Below, piece after piece: positions 21,221 through 33,038 of a stretch of 64,000 nt of DNA (position 1 is the stretch's first letter; each line of letters begins with the position of its first letter). This DNA comes from Prosopocoilus inquinatus (Eukaryota > Arthropoda > Insecta > Coleoptera > Lucanidae): contig CM069869.1 of NCBI GenBank assembly GCA_036172665.1, positions 2,418,001-2,482,000 on the forward strand. Direction: 5' to 3'. Under the pieces are notes generated by a model. That model did not search any database, had not been told where the DNA came from, and saw nothing but the letters and a program-made list of their open reading frames with translations. The position numbers and the translations under genes are program-made.

Positions 21221-21412
21221 ATGTACCGTAAAGTTATGCAATCTTACCGGCTAAGAACCTCTGTAGTAGTGGCCTACAATACCGAAACTCGTGCTAATGC
21301 CAGAGGCGTTTAACAGATGGCGCTTCTTATTTCAAAAATGCCGGGTATTCCATGTTAGCCGATCTGTGTATTCCATACATGCCGACTTTACTCTAATAAT
21401 CGTGTCTTTATT
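21221..21412 (+). repeat. Non-autonomous repeat, copy with both blocks
   Basis: The left block matches 19475-19550 directly. The right block (around 21385-21410, 'ttccatacatgccgacttta') matches 19069-19094 in inverted orientation. Non-coding. Confidence 0.5.
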
Positions 21413-22060
21413 ATGCACGAAGAAACAAATAGGTGCATGAATTAACACATTCAATTTACTTTTGGCGAGATTCAGTATAAACGTCAAAATATACGTTCAA
21501 CTGCTCTACCACCTAACCAAAAAAATCAATACAACTAAACAAAAGAAAAGCGAGGACGTGTTCAAATTGATAATAACATTGTTCCCAATTTGATTAGTGG
21601 TTTAAGTTTGAGAAGGCAACAAAATCTGAAATAGCTTGCGTCTAAGTTGCGAATATTTTAGTATAGCACATTCAATACAATATTTATTTAAAAAAAATAC
21701 TAAAAGAACCTGTGCAGCTGAGGAGTTAACAAACCTCTGTAGCGTAAATGTAAATTACGAACATCAGTTCTAAACATAATAAAATTATATAGGTACGGTG
21801 GACTCTGATTGTGCAAAACTTTATAATGAAGGAAAAAAGAGTGAAGCATCCTTCTGTGTTCCATGTGTAGCCAGCCCGTCTCTTTAACTTTGTGACTGAT
21901 TCTAGAGTACTTTCTAACCCCATAAATCAGTCGTAAACAGACAGCAATTTTGCAGTTTTTGCCTTCTAGATTTATTTAGCACATCTAAATGTGGTCCATC
22001 GCAGTAGTCTACTCGACTCAAAACTAAGGAATTACATGAATCAATTTTAATTTTATGATC
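21413..22060. other. Non-coding stretch, nothing recognised
   Basis: AT-rich with one 65-codon minus frame of no recognisable type. Confidence 0.35.
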
Positions 22061-22064
22061 TATA

Positions 22065-22377
22065 GTCGGGCCGCCGAAGAAACGGAGTGATCACGCGCTG
22101 CTCTTGTGACACCGACACGGAAAGCCGTATTTACATCAAACACCAGAAATTATCACTTACCACTATTTTATTTAAATATTAAATTAAGTCTTAAGAAAGA
22201 CTGATTAATAATAACGCCAATTTGTTAAAAATAGGAAAAATACGAACTACTGGAAATATGACCACGTTGTTACTCTGCAGAGTAGGCTAGTGTAAATCTG
22301 TCGGTACTTAGCTCACAGAAACAGCAATCACGTGTATATCACGCAATTTTATTACTCCGTTTCTTCGGCGGCCCGAC
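22065..22377. mobile_element. MITE with 24-bp perfect terminal inverted repeats
   Basis: It starts GTCGGGCCGCCG and its inverted partner ends at 22377. The repeats match perfectly for 24 bp (22065-22088 with 22354-22377). It is flanked by TATA on both sides (22061-22064 and 22378-22381), so the target duplication is TA or TATA. It is 313 bp long and non-coding. GC-rich ends on an AT-rich body are conspicuous. Confidence 0.85.
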
Positions 22378-22654
22378 TATAGTGAATGTCTGTTGAGATG
22401 AATAATTTTTAACTTCATGTAAGCTTTTTGTCACAATTTCGAAACAAAATGTGTGAAGGTCAAGTTTATATTCAAAATGATTTATTTAATTTATCAACAA
22501 ACTCAATGCTAATGTAACCGATTTTAATTTTCAGTTTATTAACAATTATTTTTTAAATTTGCATCTTCCAAATACTATTGCAGAAGATTTGGTGGAATTT
22601 AAAACTAATTTATGCTGGAGAGAACTTTTAAATAAAGAAGCTGTTTATTAAAGT

Positions 22655-22879
22655 GTCGATATTAGAAGGATAAAAAGAGAAATCATTCTGAGATTCATCA
22701 GCATAAAAGTGTGAACTGCAATGTTTTAGTACAGAGAGAAACCGTGTCGTGTGGATTATGAACTGAAGTGGACCTAATACAGAGCCTTGAGGTACACCAC
22801 TTTGTAAACGTAAAGGATTTATACATTTATACTGTAAATGCAGCAACGGCGTGATAAACTGCTCCATGGAATTGTTCAA
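22655..22879 (-). pseudogene. Reverse transcriptase fragment (palm region)
   Basis: The minus frame contains SGVPQGSVLGPLQFI and, about 25 residues later, HFYADESQ, where a functional enzyme has YADD. The second catalytic aspartate is replaced by glutamate. Only about 75 residues of the domain remain. Confidence 0.75.
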
Positions 22880-23600
22880 ACATTATTGTGACATCGATCC
22901 TCATCCCCGATTTTAGTCGAAATAATAATAATTGTCAGTCGCTCTGTGTAACACGGGAGGGTAAGCACGTTAATATGTTAATACAATATTTGTTAGGTCA
23001 ATAGCATGTCTGGTTCGTTAGGACGTTAAATTAGTTAGTTGCGCTATGCAAATTGTGGAAATTGAGTTTGCGCCTCGCTTAGCAGAATTCTAGCAAAAGC
23101 CCTGGACTGACATCAACAACTGAAAATTATCTACCACAACATTTTTACATGAAAACAAACCAGTGGATTCAATTAATATAGTTGTTATCATTCTAAGTTT
23201 ATATACAAATTTAATTTATGGCTATGAGTGTGTTTCAAGTTGATATTATAAAATATATTTGCGAAAATATTTTTCAGAATATTTTCTTTCTCGTTTCCAG
23301 TCTCGTGAAATTTATGCGGTCAAGATTTAAGAAGAAAGAAAAAAACATGTTATTCCCCTCACGTGCATAACAACGTAATTCAAGAATTTCTGTGCGCCAG
23401 TCTCCGCGCTTGAGTTCATTCTTCTTGGCTCCTGCTCCTTCCTCGAATTACATTGTCTTACGTTTTTTTCTCTTGCGAAATTTAGTTGACAATATTTCAA
23501 GTAACGCAATCTTTAAACTGAACCTCTTTTCATGTTATATGACATGACAGGCTGTGAGAATTATGCACCAATGATTAGGGTGTAGTGTGAGGATCTAGAT
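22880..23600. other. Non-coding stretch, nothing recognised
   Basis: No coding or repeat signal seen apart from short random frames. Confidence 0.35.
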
Positions 23601-23604
23601 TCTT

Positions 23605-23855
23605 ATGATTGTTTTTTTTATAATTCGGTACACTTTATTTAATTCGGATGTTTTATTAAATTAGAACTCGTATCATGACTCGCGGAAAAATATAAAACGC
23701 GTGCAGCGTTATGCAACGAAAGCATTTGTCAAGCTTGCAATGTATATACCGAGAAATTAGATCAAAGGTATTAATATCGTTGGAATATTGGTGATAAAAG
23801 AAATAGAAATTGAAGTACTCATGATTCCTGCAAGAGAACCTTCGCTACCTACCTG
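23605..23855 (+). repeat. Dispersed repeat family A, left half of a split copy
   Basis: It matches 895-1130 ('cgtatcatgactc', 'accgagaaa-agatcaa'). It stops in the middle of the family consensus, and the remainder resumes at about 27003. The continuous order is seen in the copy at 16835-17425. Confidence 0.65.
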
Positions 23856-23980
23856 CTTAGGTAATTAATATTCTGGATGAGTATCTTATATCAACAAATC
23901 AAAACGGAACAAACGCGATAAAATCCAACAAAAACTGGCCCCACGTGTCAGGCGCCAAAATTGCTACCTACCTGCTTAGG
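23843..23980 (-). mobile_element. LTR-retrotransposon remnant: primer-binding site between two short direct repeats
   Basis: On the minus strand TTTTGGCGCCTGACACG leads into GTGGGGCC (about 23958-23936), a good Gypsy-type primer-binding site. The 20-bp block that ends the putative 5' LTR ('gctacctacctgcttaggta' on plus, about 23964-23983) is repeated at about 23845-23864. This could be the matching end of a 3' LTR after nearly all of the internal region was deleted. The 5' LTR would extend to the right; its far edge is not defined. Confidence 0.45.
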
Positions 23981-25285
23981 TATCTGCAAGTGATCGCCGT
24001 GACAGACGCTTCGGCGTCGCCGGCCAGTCCCAGTGGGATAGGCTGGGTATGTACAAAGTCTTCACAAACAAAATTAAAAAAAAGGAAATGCGACGCTTAA
24101 TTTTTTTGGCTATGGGGGACCCCGGGTAAAATCAAGAAAACGAGACTCATCCAAAATATTTACAACACTTTAGTTTATTTACAAAAAAAAACAAAAATAG
24201 AACACACCATCAATATATTAATGAAAGGTCAGCAATGACGTGTGCAAAAATAATTTAAACGTAAGTTAATTTATGCAGTAAGCGGCGGATACATTAAATA
24301 AACTCAAATAAGCGGACCGGAACAAAATCACGCCGCACACAGTCGAAGCAACTGTCTACAATTTCGTCGTGAACAAAATTAAAATTAAAGCGTCGTTCCG
24401 CGCAAAGACGTACTTGTAAGGCAATCAAATTAAATTAAAGTGCAACCCGTATAAACACGCTTTTCACGAAAAAAAAAGAAATAATAACTTTGTCCGACCT
24501 GGTTAGCTGAAGATGTCCTCCACCAGTGGTGGGTCATGTGTCGTGCTTCCCGGCGGAGAGGGGAAGAGACCTGGGGCACGTCGTCGGTCGGGGCGGTCAG
24601 GAGTATCCAAGCCCCGGGGAAATCCGGTCGGCGTAAAAAGGCGCCGAGAAAGGTGTCCCCGAAAATGCGGCGATAAAAGCCGAAACAAAAGGATCCACAG
24701 AAGTTACGTAAATATAAACGTAGACGTAAAGATAAAGGTGAACGTGAAGATAAACGTCACGGTAAACGTAAAGGTAAAGGGTAAAGCCTGTAAGGAAGAA
24801 AAGTGCACGATAGAAACGTTCGAAGCGAATCAAAACATCAACGAGTGGACTCACCTGTTCACAGAGCTACTTGGGGGAACAGGCGTAGAAAATGCGAACG
24901 CATTAATGGATTTCGACATAGCGGATTAATCCAGCAATAAAGCTGCAGTTGAATTCCCCAATACAAATTTTGGGCGAAAACACAAACTTAAATTCACAAA
25001 AGCAAAACGTGCTATTACGTCGAGAGATACAGCGGAAAATGAGTTCTGAAATCGCTCCGAACTGGCGGTCGAAAAAGAGACGGGGTAAGAGAAAAGAAGA
25101 GGTGAAATGCGAACACCAACCGCTACAGAATCTTACGTCAACAACAACCAATGGGCTCAAATACCGGGGGTCAATTTCTGTACGACCTCCGTGAGAACGA
25201 AGACGCTGGTGTCGAAGTGTTGTGTAAGATTGCGTAACTCTAAAAAATGCTAAATAAAGAATCAATTCGACCGAAAATTAACTTT
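23981..25285. other. Probable LTR-related sequence with low-complexity stretch
   Basis: An open plus frame of 138 codons (24513-24929) is rich in Arg, Lys and Gly. Part of it comes from a degenerate 6-bp period around 24700-24785 (variants of 'gtaaac' and 'gtaaag'). I see no domain. The segment lies where the LTR of the preceding remnant would be expected. Confidence 0.3.
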
Positions 25286-25289
25286 CAAA

Positions 25290-26850
25290 TAATAATAATA
25301 ATAATAGTAATAATAATATAGCTTTATTAACGGCGGGGAAGCAGCTAAAAGCTGTTAAGATCCCAACCGTGAAATTTCAAAGAATTACAACAAGATAATG
25401 TTTTACAGCAGAGTAACAGCATATTTATATTGATTGAGTACAAAATTGAAATAGGAATAACATATCGAAACTAAATGATAATGCGCATCAGTGACAGAAC
25501 CAAATCGGCAGTAACGGGGGCGATTATTGACCGTTGCTCAAAAAATAAGTTTTCAAATTAGTTTTGAAACTAATAGAAGACAAATATTTAAAGTTTTCCG
25601 GCAAACAATTATAGACAGTCGGAGCTACGTAAGAAAAGTATTCTTTAAAAATTGTTAAAAAGTGCTGAGGGATGTGGAGGTTCATTTCATGTCTAACGTT
25701 CCGTTGTAAAAGATCTCTACGATATTTTAATTTTTCTCTTAAATAAAGAGGTTCATTGGTTTGCAATACTCTATGTACAAAACAGCATAAATGTAAGTTT
25801 CTACGAGAAGCCATTTTTAATATATTGTTGGAAGCATAAAACGGAGATATATGTTCGAAATTATCATGAAGGTCAAAAACATATAAATTAAAGAGTTGCC
25901 GTCATTAGTTTGAATTTTGACTGTTTGAAAACGATTTACAAGATACCTTTTAAACCAGCATAGAACTCGTTGAGAGAAACCTAAATATTCTAGTTTAGCT
26001 AGAAGTAGTTTGTGATGGATGAAGTCGAAGGCCTTAGAATAGTCAATCAAAACTAAAGCAGAAATTTTAGAATTATCCAATTCACATGAAAGACCATCAA
26101 CTACATCGCTCAAGGCCGTAGCAGTGCTGTGGTTTTTTCTAAAAGCAGACTGTTTGGTAGGGAGCAAATTATTTATTGAAACATATACACTGAAACATTG
26201 AAACATTATAAACTTTATAATAAACTATTTTTTCTATTACTTTGGAAAGAATAGGCAAAATGCTGATGGCTCTTAAGTCTGAAAAGTCAAGAGGTACGTC
26301 TTTTTTAGGTAAAGGTATTATAAAAGCATGTTTCCAGATATTAGGATAAACACAATGATTAAATGAATAATTAATAATATGGGTTACAGTATCAATACAA
26401 TATGGTAAACTGAGTGTGAGCATATCTAATGATAACAAATCTATGCCAGAGCTCTTTGATTTAACGGAATAAAAAGCCTTATAAACATCATCAGTCGAAA
26501 TATTAGAGAATTCACAAGTGTCTGTTAAATCATTTTTAGAACTCGATACATAAAAATTTATAATGTCTTCATCAGGGTTAAGCCTATTGATAGAATTTGT
26601 AAAGTGAGTATTAATTAAGTCAGGTTGGTTCAAATTTTCCGGAAGTGGATTTGTATTATTTGTTTGTTTGTATACCCATGGATTTTAGATCTTTCCACAA
26701 TAAAGCAGAATTGTTAATATTTGCATTCAAAAACTGTTGAATGTATGTTTGTTTTTCCCGATGAATTGCAGCCGTTACCAGATTTCTTAACTGTTTATAA
26801 TAAATCCATTTTGATTCCGTTTCATTCTTAGTTGTAAAATCTCAATTTTC
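25290..26850 (-). mobile_element. Non-LTR retrotransposon relic with internal deletion
   Basis: It ends on its 3' side in an (AAT)n-type simple repeat (about 25290-25316), like the element at 7521-9240. Three frames (26633-26169, 26206-25817, 25814-25524) give the N-terminal half of a reverse transcriptase and the distal C-terminal region. Confidence 0.8.
25524..26633 (-). pseudogene. Reverse transcriptase lacking its catalytic centre
   Basis: The first frame has KSKSSGIDLLSLDML, then HAFIIPLPKKD and ISILPILSKVIEKI. The second has PTKQSAFRKNHSTATAL, then LIDYSKAFDFIHHKLLLAKL. The GVPQGS and YADD motifs that should follow are absent, since the sequence jumps near 25815-25870 to the distal region (SYVAPTVYNCLPENFK). 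This is an internal deletion that removed the active site. The element could not retrotranspose by itself. Confidence 0.8.
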
Positions 26851-27002
26851 CCTTATCCTAATTTTTACAGGAAAACTTATAACACTGGGGAATCACTTTG
26901 AAAGCAAATCGGCGAAACGCAAAGAGTTCGCTGGGGCGGGTCTGCGAAAATATTCCACGGGAAACAATATACAGGGTGTTTCGGGGTCGGGCAGAAATTG
27001 AA

Positions 27003-27440
27003 CGGTAACACCTTGATCAATCTTCGAACGTGGGTACTAGAAAAAATAAAATAAGTCATTAAGGTTTTTTCTCAATACCAATACTTCCAATGCAAAGCCG
27101 ACGTAGACTGAAGTAGGTTATTCAATTCAAATAAATAGGTAGCTTTTCTGATCGTTGCAAAGCTCACATAGACTAAAGTAGGTCATGCAATTCAAATAAA
27201 TAGGTAGCTTTTGTGATCGGAAAAGGAGTTCGATAAGATAGTTGCCACAGTGCACCAACCCCTTTTTATCTCAAAAAGTGCCTTTTCAGTTCCGAATATA
27301 ATTTAATTTGTGTTTTCTAAATTCTAATTTTTTTTAATCGCTCAATTTTCCTAATTTATTTTAATTTAAATAAAGTGCATCTAAAAAGGATCCACGATCG
27401 GCGAGGGTGAGTTTAAATAGAATAGAATAAAATTTAGCAT
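27003..27440 (+). repeat. Dispersed repeat family A, right half of a split copy
   Basis: It matches 1130-1520 and the reverse complement of 16840-17210, with 'aagtcattaaggtttttt', 'gccgacgtagact' and 'tccacgatcggcgagggtga'. A block around 27105-27145 ('aggttattcaattcaaataa') is repeated at 27180-27210 as a local tandem duplication of about 75 bp. Confidence 0.65.
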
Positions 27441-30177
27441 CTAACAAGGGTTTTCAGAAGTAAACTGATTTCTGTTGATCTTTCCTTCCTTCTTTCGTAA
27501 TCTAGTTTTAATTTTATGTCAGCTGTTAAATTTTAATTAGTGATGATCACTAACTTGATATTCGATTTCTAAAGATACAGAGCGTAGAGAATTTACTTAT
27601 TTAATAAATGATGAGTATAAGAGGATTTGACATAGCTTTATTATTGCAAGTAAGAAAAAACCCATTTAAGTTCAAATCCATCTCTGGTTCAACGTATTTA
27701 TATTAAAATTTCTTCGTTTACTCGAAGTTCACAGTTAATTACGCAACTTATAATTAGCAATAACGAATTAAGCGTCGAAATGCGGCGATAAATTCCGAAG
27801 TCTTCCCCTAAAACTAATTTTTTTTTTAATTTCCAATTTCTCGCCTCAAGTTTGAAATTCATCTTGACTCCGCAAGAACCTTGGCAATACGGGGTCGGAT
27901 ATTAAAAGTTTCTAAAATTATTATGCTTCGGTGAATATGGATGAAAGCGTACTCGCATAAATCACGTCAAGAGTTGATACTTTGCAAACGAAAAATGCAT
28001 CATTCTTTGTCGCCGGCAACTAAATATGAGAGGTTTGGTTACAGGATTGGTTCCAGGATTACAATCGAAATGTTATCTTCTTATAAAACTAATAAATTGA
28101 AAGATTCTGAAAGATTCAATAAAACGTGATTCGCTCTCACATTGCAGCAGGAGAATTTAAATGTACGTAAATCGCTTCGATAGTGAACGGCGGATATTTA
28201 TTTTAGTCAACGATTACTTCGTTCTAACCACGGTGAACGATGTATTAGGTGACGCCACGAGTGCACTCGGCCGTATGTTGATATGTGCATGAAAGCGCTA
28301 GATCAAATGCGAGAGTGACAGGCTGAAGGAGAAGTTCAAGTATCAATGCGAGAGAGAGAGAGAACGGTGTTTAATCCTTTAGCATAAGATAACATTAAAA
28401 AATTCGCTTCTCGCAGTTGTGTGCACATTTTGAGCGCCCGCGGTTCAACCTATTGATTCTTTACTGTGGTTCCAATAGTCCTCTGCGTAGTTATACATAC
28501 TTATAATCAACACTATCACATCATTGAATGAAAATTACAGCTGTTTTGTGTATCATAGCAAGAACAAGAATGATCCAAAACTGAATGTTTAATCGTTCGT
28601 ATAAACACTCTTGTCGGAAGCAAATCGTTCAGAAACCCACGTCACGGACCTCGAGGGTGCCGAGGGGAAGGACGAACTTGTTTACTTACTTTCCGCACTT
28701 TGTGTCAATCGCATCGTTCAAGGATTCGCATTGCCCCCTGGCGACGTTCCACCAATATTACAGCAATTATGTCGCCGTAATTGTCAACATAAGCGCGACG
28801 CTTCCTTTCGCTTTCTTTGTGCCTCTGCAAATTTACAATTATTGATTTAATTGTCGACGGCCTCCGCCAACCCCCAGATTCATCCGATCGAATGCACGCA
28901 TTTACGCACGTGCCTTTATCCTGCGTAAATGTTGTTGACGACATTGACCGGGCAGGAACATATTTCAGCAGGATTATGGGAGCTTTTTTTAACTTGCCCA
29001 AACGACTCTCTTGACCTTTGGAAGAAAGCTGCGTTTTCATGTAGTAGTCGCTAAAGCATATCTTTTAACCACACTTAATAAGTGTTGTTCAATACAAAAG
29101 CAATCAAGCGTGGTACTTAATTTATTTTATTATTATTTGTATATATCCAACAATAAAGCCCCTGACATATACGACACAAATATTTGCAGAAAGGAAAATT
29201 AAATTAAATCATTTCAAAATTAAATTTCAAGTCAGGATCAATTAAGTGCATACTGCAAATCCCTTACGCAGCAAAAGGCATTGGTGGTAGGGATATTCGG
29301 TACACTGATAAATACCTTTCGTTCATTCATGAAGTTTGTCAACAACTTCAAGCGTAGAAGTTTACAGGACAGTTCTAGCAAATATGAAATTGCTACCACG
29401 TAGGTCCGGCTAGAGCCCCAATTTCAATTCCACTTTCCAAAGGGGAATAGTTCAAAAGGTCATCAAACACTTACACGACACGAAATGTGTGGTCATTCCG
29501 ACATCTAATTCTAGAATAATTCGTTGTAAACTCGATTCGGGGTAACGGGTTGAAAAAGATAAAAGGGAGAAAAAAAAAGGACCGAAGAGAGTAAACCAAT
29601 CCGGCAGAACGTGACATAAACTCCTTCCAATGAGAATTGATGACATAGGTCACGATCGCGTCCACAAAACGAAGCAATATTTCACAATTCGCCACAAGCA
29701 GGAAGCAAAAACGTAATCACCGCATTGGCGCCACCCGGAGTAATTTCTTAAACCATAACCTTCCCTGCGATTCGGAAAAATTCGAGAAACTCGAAATGCA
29801 TTCTTCGAAGATCTGAATAAAAAGCGAAAAAAATAAGCAATCCGGGAATTCATCGTTTAATTAAGTTTATTTCTAGGCTCGAGCGGTCGTAAAGCACATT
29901 CCGCTCGCTCGCGCACGGCTACCCGCCTTCTTTCCACATCCTAAAAATAGATCGATGATAACATAACGGTACTAAACCGTGAACCTTCTGTTTTACAGGC
30001 TGTCCCAAGGTAAGAAAAGAATTTAGACCTACTTTACTACTACTACGTTACTTCCCTGGATAATTACGATACCTGATGGTAAATCGCGCTGTGACTTCAA
30101 CAGCTGGCCTGAAGCCATACGCAGAAGGAGGAGAGGGTGGGTTAGATGGTTAACTTTTTTTAGAAGTTTATGAATCT
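27441..30177. other. Long non-coding stretch
   Basis: I recognise no gene. There is a (GA)n run at about 28347-28362. A block at 29218-29285 ('aattaagtgcatact', 'cccttacgcagcaaaaggc') recurs inverted at 36425-36485. An 11-nt segment at 29999-30009 is bracketed by good splice sites (see findings). The frames around 28585-29040 lie on both strands and overlap, with no domain. Confidence 0.4.
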
Positions 30178-31325
30178 TCATAGACTATGCCGCCTAGGTT
30201 CAATGGCGGACATAGTTTTGGATTCACCTGAGACAGTGTCAGTACACCCACTCAGGCGCCTACGAACTAAACCCTTTCCTCTGTTGTACACTCTGTGAAG
30301 GAGGAAACGTCTCTCGGCATTACATCCCCCGCACCTGTCGTCTCCCATCGCAATATCAACCTCTACTTCTTCATTCCTGCCACTCTCCAATGCCATCCTC
30401 TTCTGTGTCAAATCCTTCCTTTTCCGCCTTGTTCATACCTCATTTCATCCACTTCATTCCTCTTCCTTCGTTTGATCGTCTTCTGTGTCAAATCTTTCCT
30501 TTTTCGCCTTGTTCATACCTCATTTCATCCACTTCATTCCTCTTCCTTCGTTTGATCGTCTTCTGTGTCAAATCTTTCCTTTTTCGCCTTGTTCATACCT
30601 CATTTCATCCACTTCATTCCTCTTCCTTCGTTTGATCCTCTTCTTTCTTCTTCCTCTTCGGTCCACAACCCTCACTGCTATCCACTTCTCTCCTTTCAGT
30701 TCGTTCCGTTTCTACCTTTTGTGTACAGTTCCTCCGTCATAACTCACTGCCTCTCCTGATTAGCTCTCCGCATTTGGCTCTCATGATTTGCTTAAGCATG
30801 CTGGCAATCTTGTCACATCCAGTCACACTTTCCTCCATTATGTGCGCTATGTTGTTCTTCGTTATTCACGTACCGCATTCCTCAGAAGCTCTCCTCCTTA
30901 TCCTTATGTCCATCTTCCACAGACAAAAAGCGTGTGTTCTGTGGTATCTTCTTCTATGCAGAACCAGCATTGAGCCGTCTCAGCCTTCTTGATTTTCTTC
31001 AAATAGCTTCCGAAAACACCGTGGCCCGTTAATGCCTGAGTTATGAAGTAATCTGTTTCGGGTCTTCTCCTGGTGCACCAGATCTCTAGGTCATTGATGA
31101 ATACTTTGGTCCAACCTGAGTACTCGTTCCATCTAAACTGCCAGTTCCTATACAGCTCTTTCCGGGCTTCAGCCTTCACTAGGTGTTCTTCTTTATGCAC
31201 TTTAACTCTCTCTTGCACCTTCAGTGCAATCGGCGGTAGAGCTGCGATCACCTGATGGTTAACTAGGGGCGCTGGGAAGAACCCCAGCTGGTGAACGCAC
31301 TATGGAACCGCTTCCCAATCTCCCA
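30178..31325 (-). mobile_element. 3' fragment of an R1-like non-LTR retrotransposon
   Basis: Frame 31251-30904 reads TDYFITQALTGHGVFGSYL followed by AQCWFCIEEDTTEHTLFVC, which is the C-terminal Cys-His region of R1/LOA-type elements (C-x2-C, H-x4-C). The adjacent frame continues with EESVTGCDKIASMLKQIM and a stop near 30755. The rest, to about 30178, would be the 3' UTR and contains an 80-bp minisatellite. Confidence 0.7.
30399..30640. repeat. 80-bp minisatellite, three units
   Basis: The block 'ttctgtgtcaaatc' recurs at 30401, 30481 and 30561, exactly 80 bp apart, and the intervening sequence is nearly identical. The pyrimidine-rich plus strand opens overlapping 81-86-codon frames that are artefacts of the repeat. 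Confidence 0.9.
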
Positions 31326-33030
31326 CAGCCTGCGCTTGTAAACGAAAATTATCAAGAGTATTGTCATCATTTATACGTTCAAGGGAGGGACGGAGGTGAA
31401 GCAAAACACCATGATGTAAATATAATAAAAATGTTGATACACTTAAATTGCTTTATAGTAACACAAGTCAGCCGTCGTGGTTAAAAGAAAATAAATAAAT
31501 GAAAGTATTTCGTAACTCAACTCAATAGTTAATTAACACAACACGTGAAATGATTAAAGATCAGTACTGATCGCACAAATTGACTCCAAGTTAGACGACG
31601 ACAAAACTACTTTTTTGAACTGTGATGGTTGCCCAACGGGGTCTTTAGTTAACCTAGATTTATCAAGACCTCAGGAGCGGGATTGTATTTTTGTCCGTGT
31701 AATTGTGTCCATGGCTTTGTTACTTCCAAACGACTTCGCCGTTGAAGAGGAAGCAGTATCCAATTTCTATCGTAAGTGTAGTGACGTCCTCGCCAAATTA
31801 ATTTCAAACTGGGGACATTGACTGATTGAAAAAAGGATTCAAATAAAAAACTTCAGCGAGGAACGACGCGTTTACCTAATTGGTCAAGAGTAAACTGCAC
31901 CATAATGATCGCATTTCCCTCGCTTGTATTCTTACATAAGGGAGGCATCAAATATTGCAATTTGCTATGCCAAAAATATCATTAATTGAGTGCATAACTT
32001 AGGCGTAGTATTGCAGTTTCCATACGCTGCGTCTTGTGCGCAAAAATTCAAAGAACTGCTTGACCCTAACTTTGGACACTTAAAGGAAAACCGTGTTTCT
32101 CTACGTTATGAATATTCGATCCTTTACATAACCAATATAATTTTGACTGAAACGTCACGATAATAATTTAGTATGATGCACCAAAAATGTGCCGAAAATA
32201 TTTACATTTTAATAGAAACTTAATAAAAGTAACATACAGGGTACATTACTCAATCAGCTGTGTGTCTTCTCGTCGTTGGATGTCAAAGACTGCGTCAGCG
32301 CCACGTTCGACGAGGCATTGAATTCTTGCTCCGCCATCGTTCGCGAAAATGGCGACAGCGACCTTCGACGCAGAGACGGTAAGCGAATGTTCGACAACCC
32401 CAATTAAATGATGCGGCCAAAAAAGTAATTCTCCGTACCTGTACCGTTTCCAAAAGGTTCGCAAATATACCCCGCAATTAAAACGTGTCTATTCCAATCA
32501 GAAAAATAAAGATGTGTAACCTCGTGCTCGCGTTTAATGACCGTACACACATTCGTTCTGATTATATGAAAATTTAAACCCGTTGGCAGAAGATGCTTGA
32601 AAAATACCTCAAAAGACACGTAGAACTGAATTCATTCCAGTCACTTTCAGCCCGTTGCCGTTGCAGAACACCTCAAAAGACACCTAGAGCTTAACTCATT
32701 CCAGTCAAAGTGTTTAGAGGATTTTTGTAGTAAAAATTTACACAACTTCCCGTAATCACCTAAATACGAAATGCGGTCTTAACGTTTTTTCCAGGGAACG
32801 TGTTGCCAAATTTACAAAGAAATCAAACGCATATGCGGAGTTGCCGAAACGTACCCAACAGATTAACTTGTAACAAAAATCCGAAATCGAAATCGATTTT
32901 TTAAAAACTAGACTAAATTGCCGAGGCGGGGGATGAAGCTTAAGCCTAATACAGAAAGATTACATATGATCCAAAAAACTCAGGGTTTTTATTTTGAAAC
33001 CGTTACTACCAGATAAATATTAATTCCAGG
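31326..33030. other. Non-coding stretch, nothing recognised
   Basis: A 68-codon plus frame (31615-31821) and a 72-codon minus frame (32246-32464) have plausible composition but no recognisable family. Near 32590-32705 a short block ('acctcaaaagacac-tagA') occurs twice about 70 bp apart. Confidence 0.35.
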
Positions 33031-33038
33031 TTCTAGGG

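Noticed and set aside
24513..24929. A 138-codon basic protein
   Set aside because: Part of it is a degenerate 6-bp repeat, the composition is low complexity, and it lies where an LTR is expected. No domain is visible.
30295..30759. Overlapping frames of 64-86 codons on the plus strand
   Set aside because: They are a by-product of the pyrimidine-rich 80-bp minisatellite in the R1-like 3' region.
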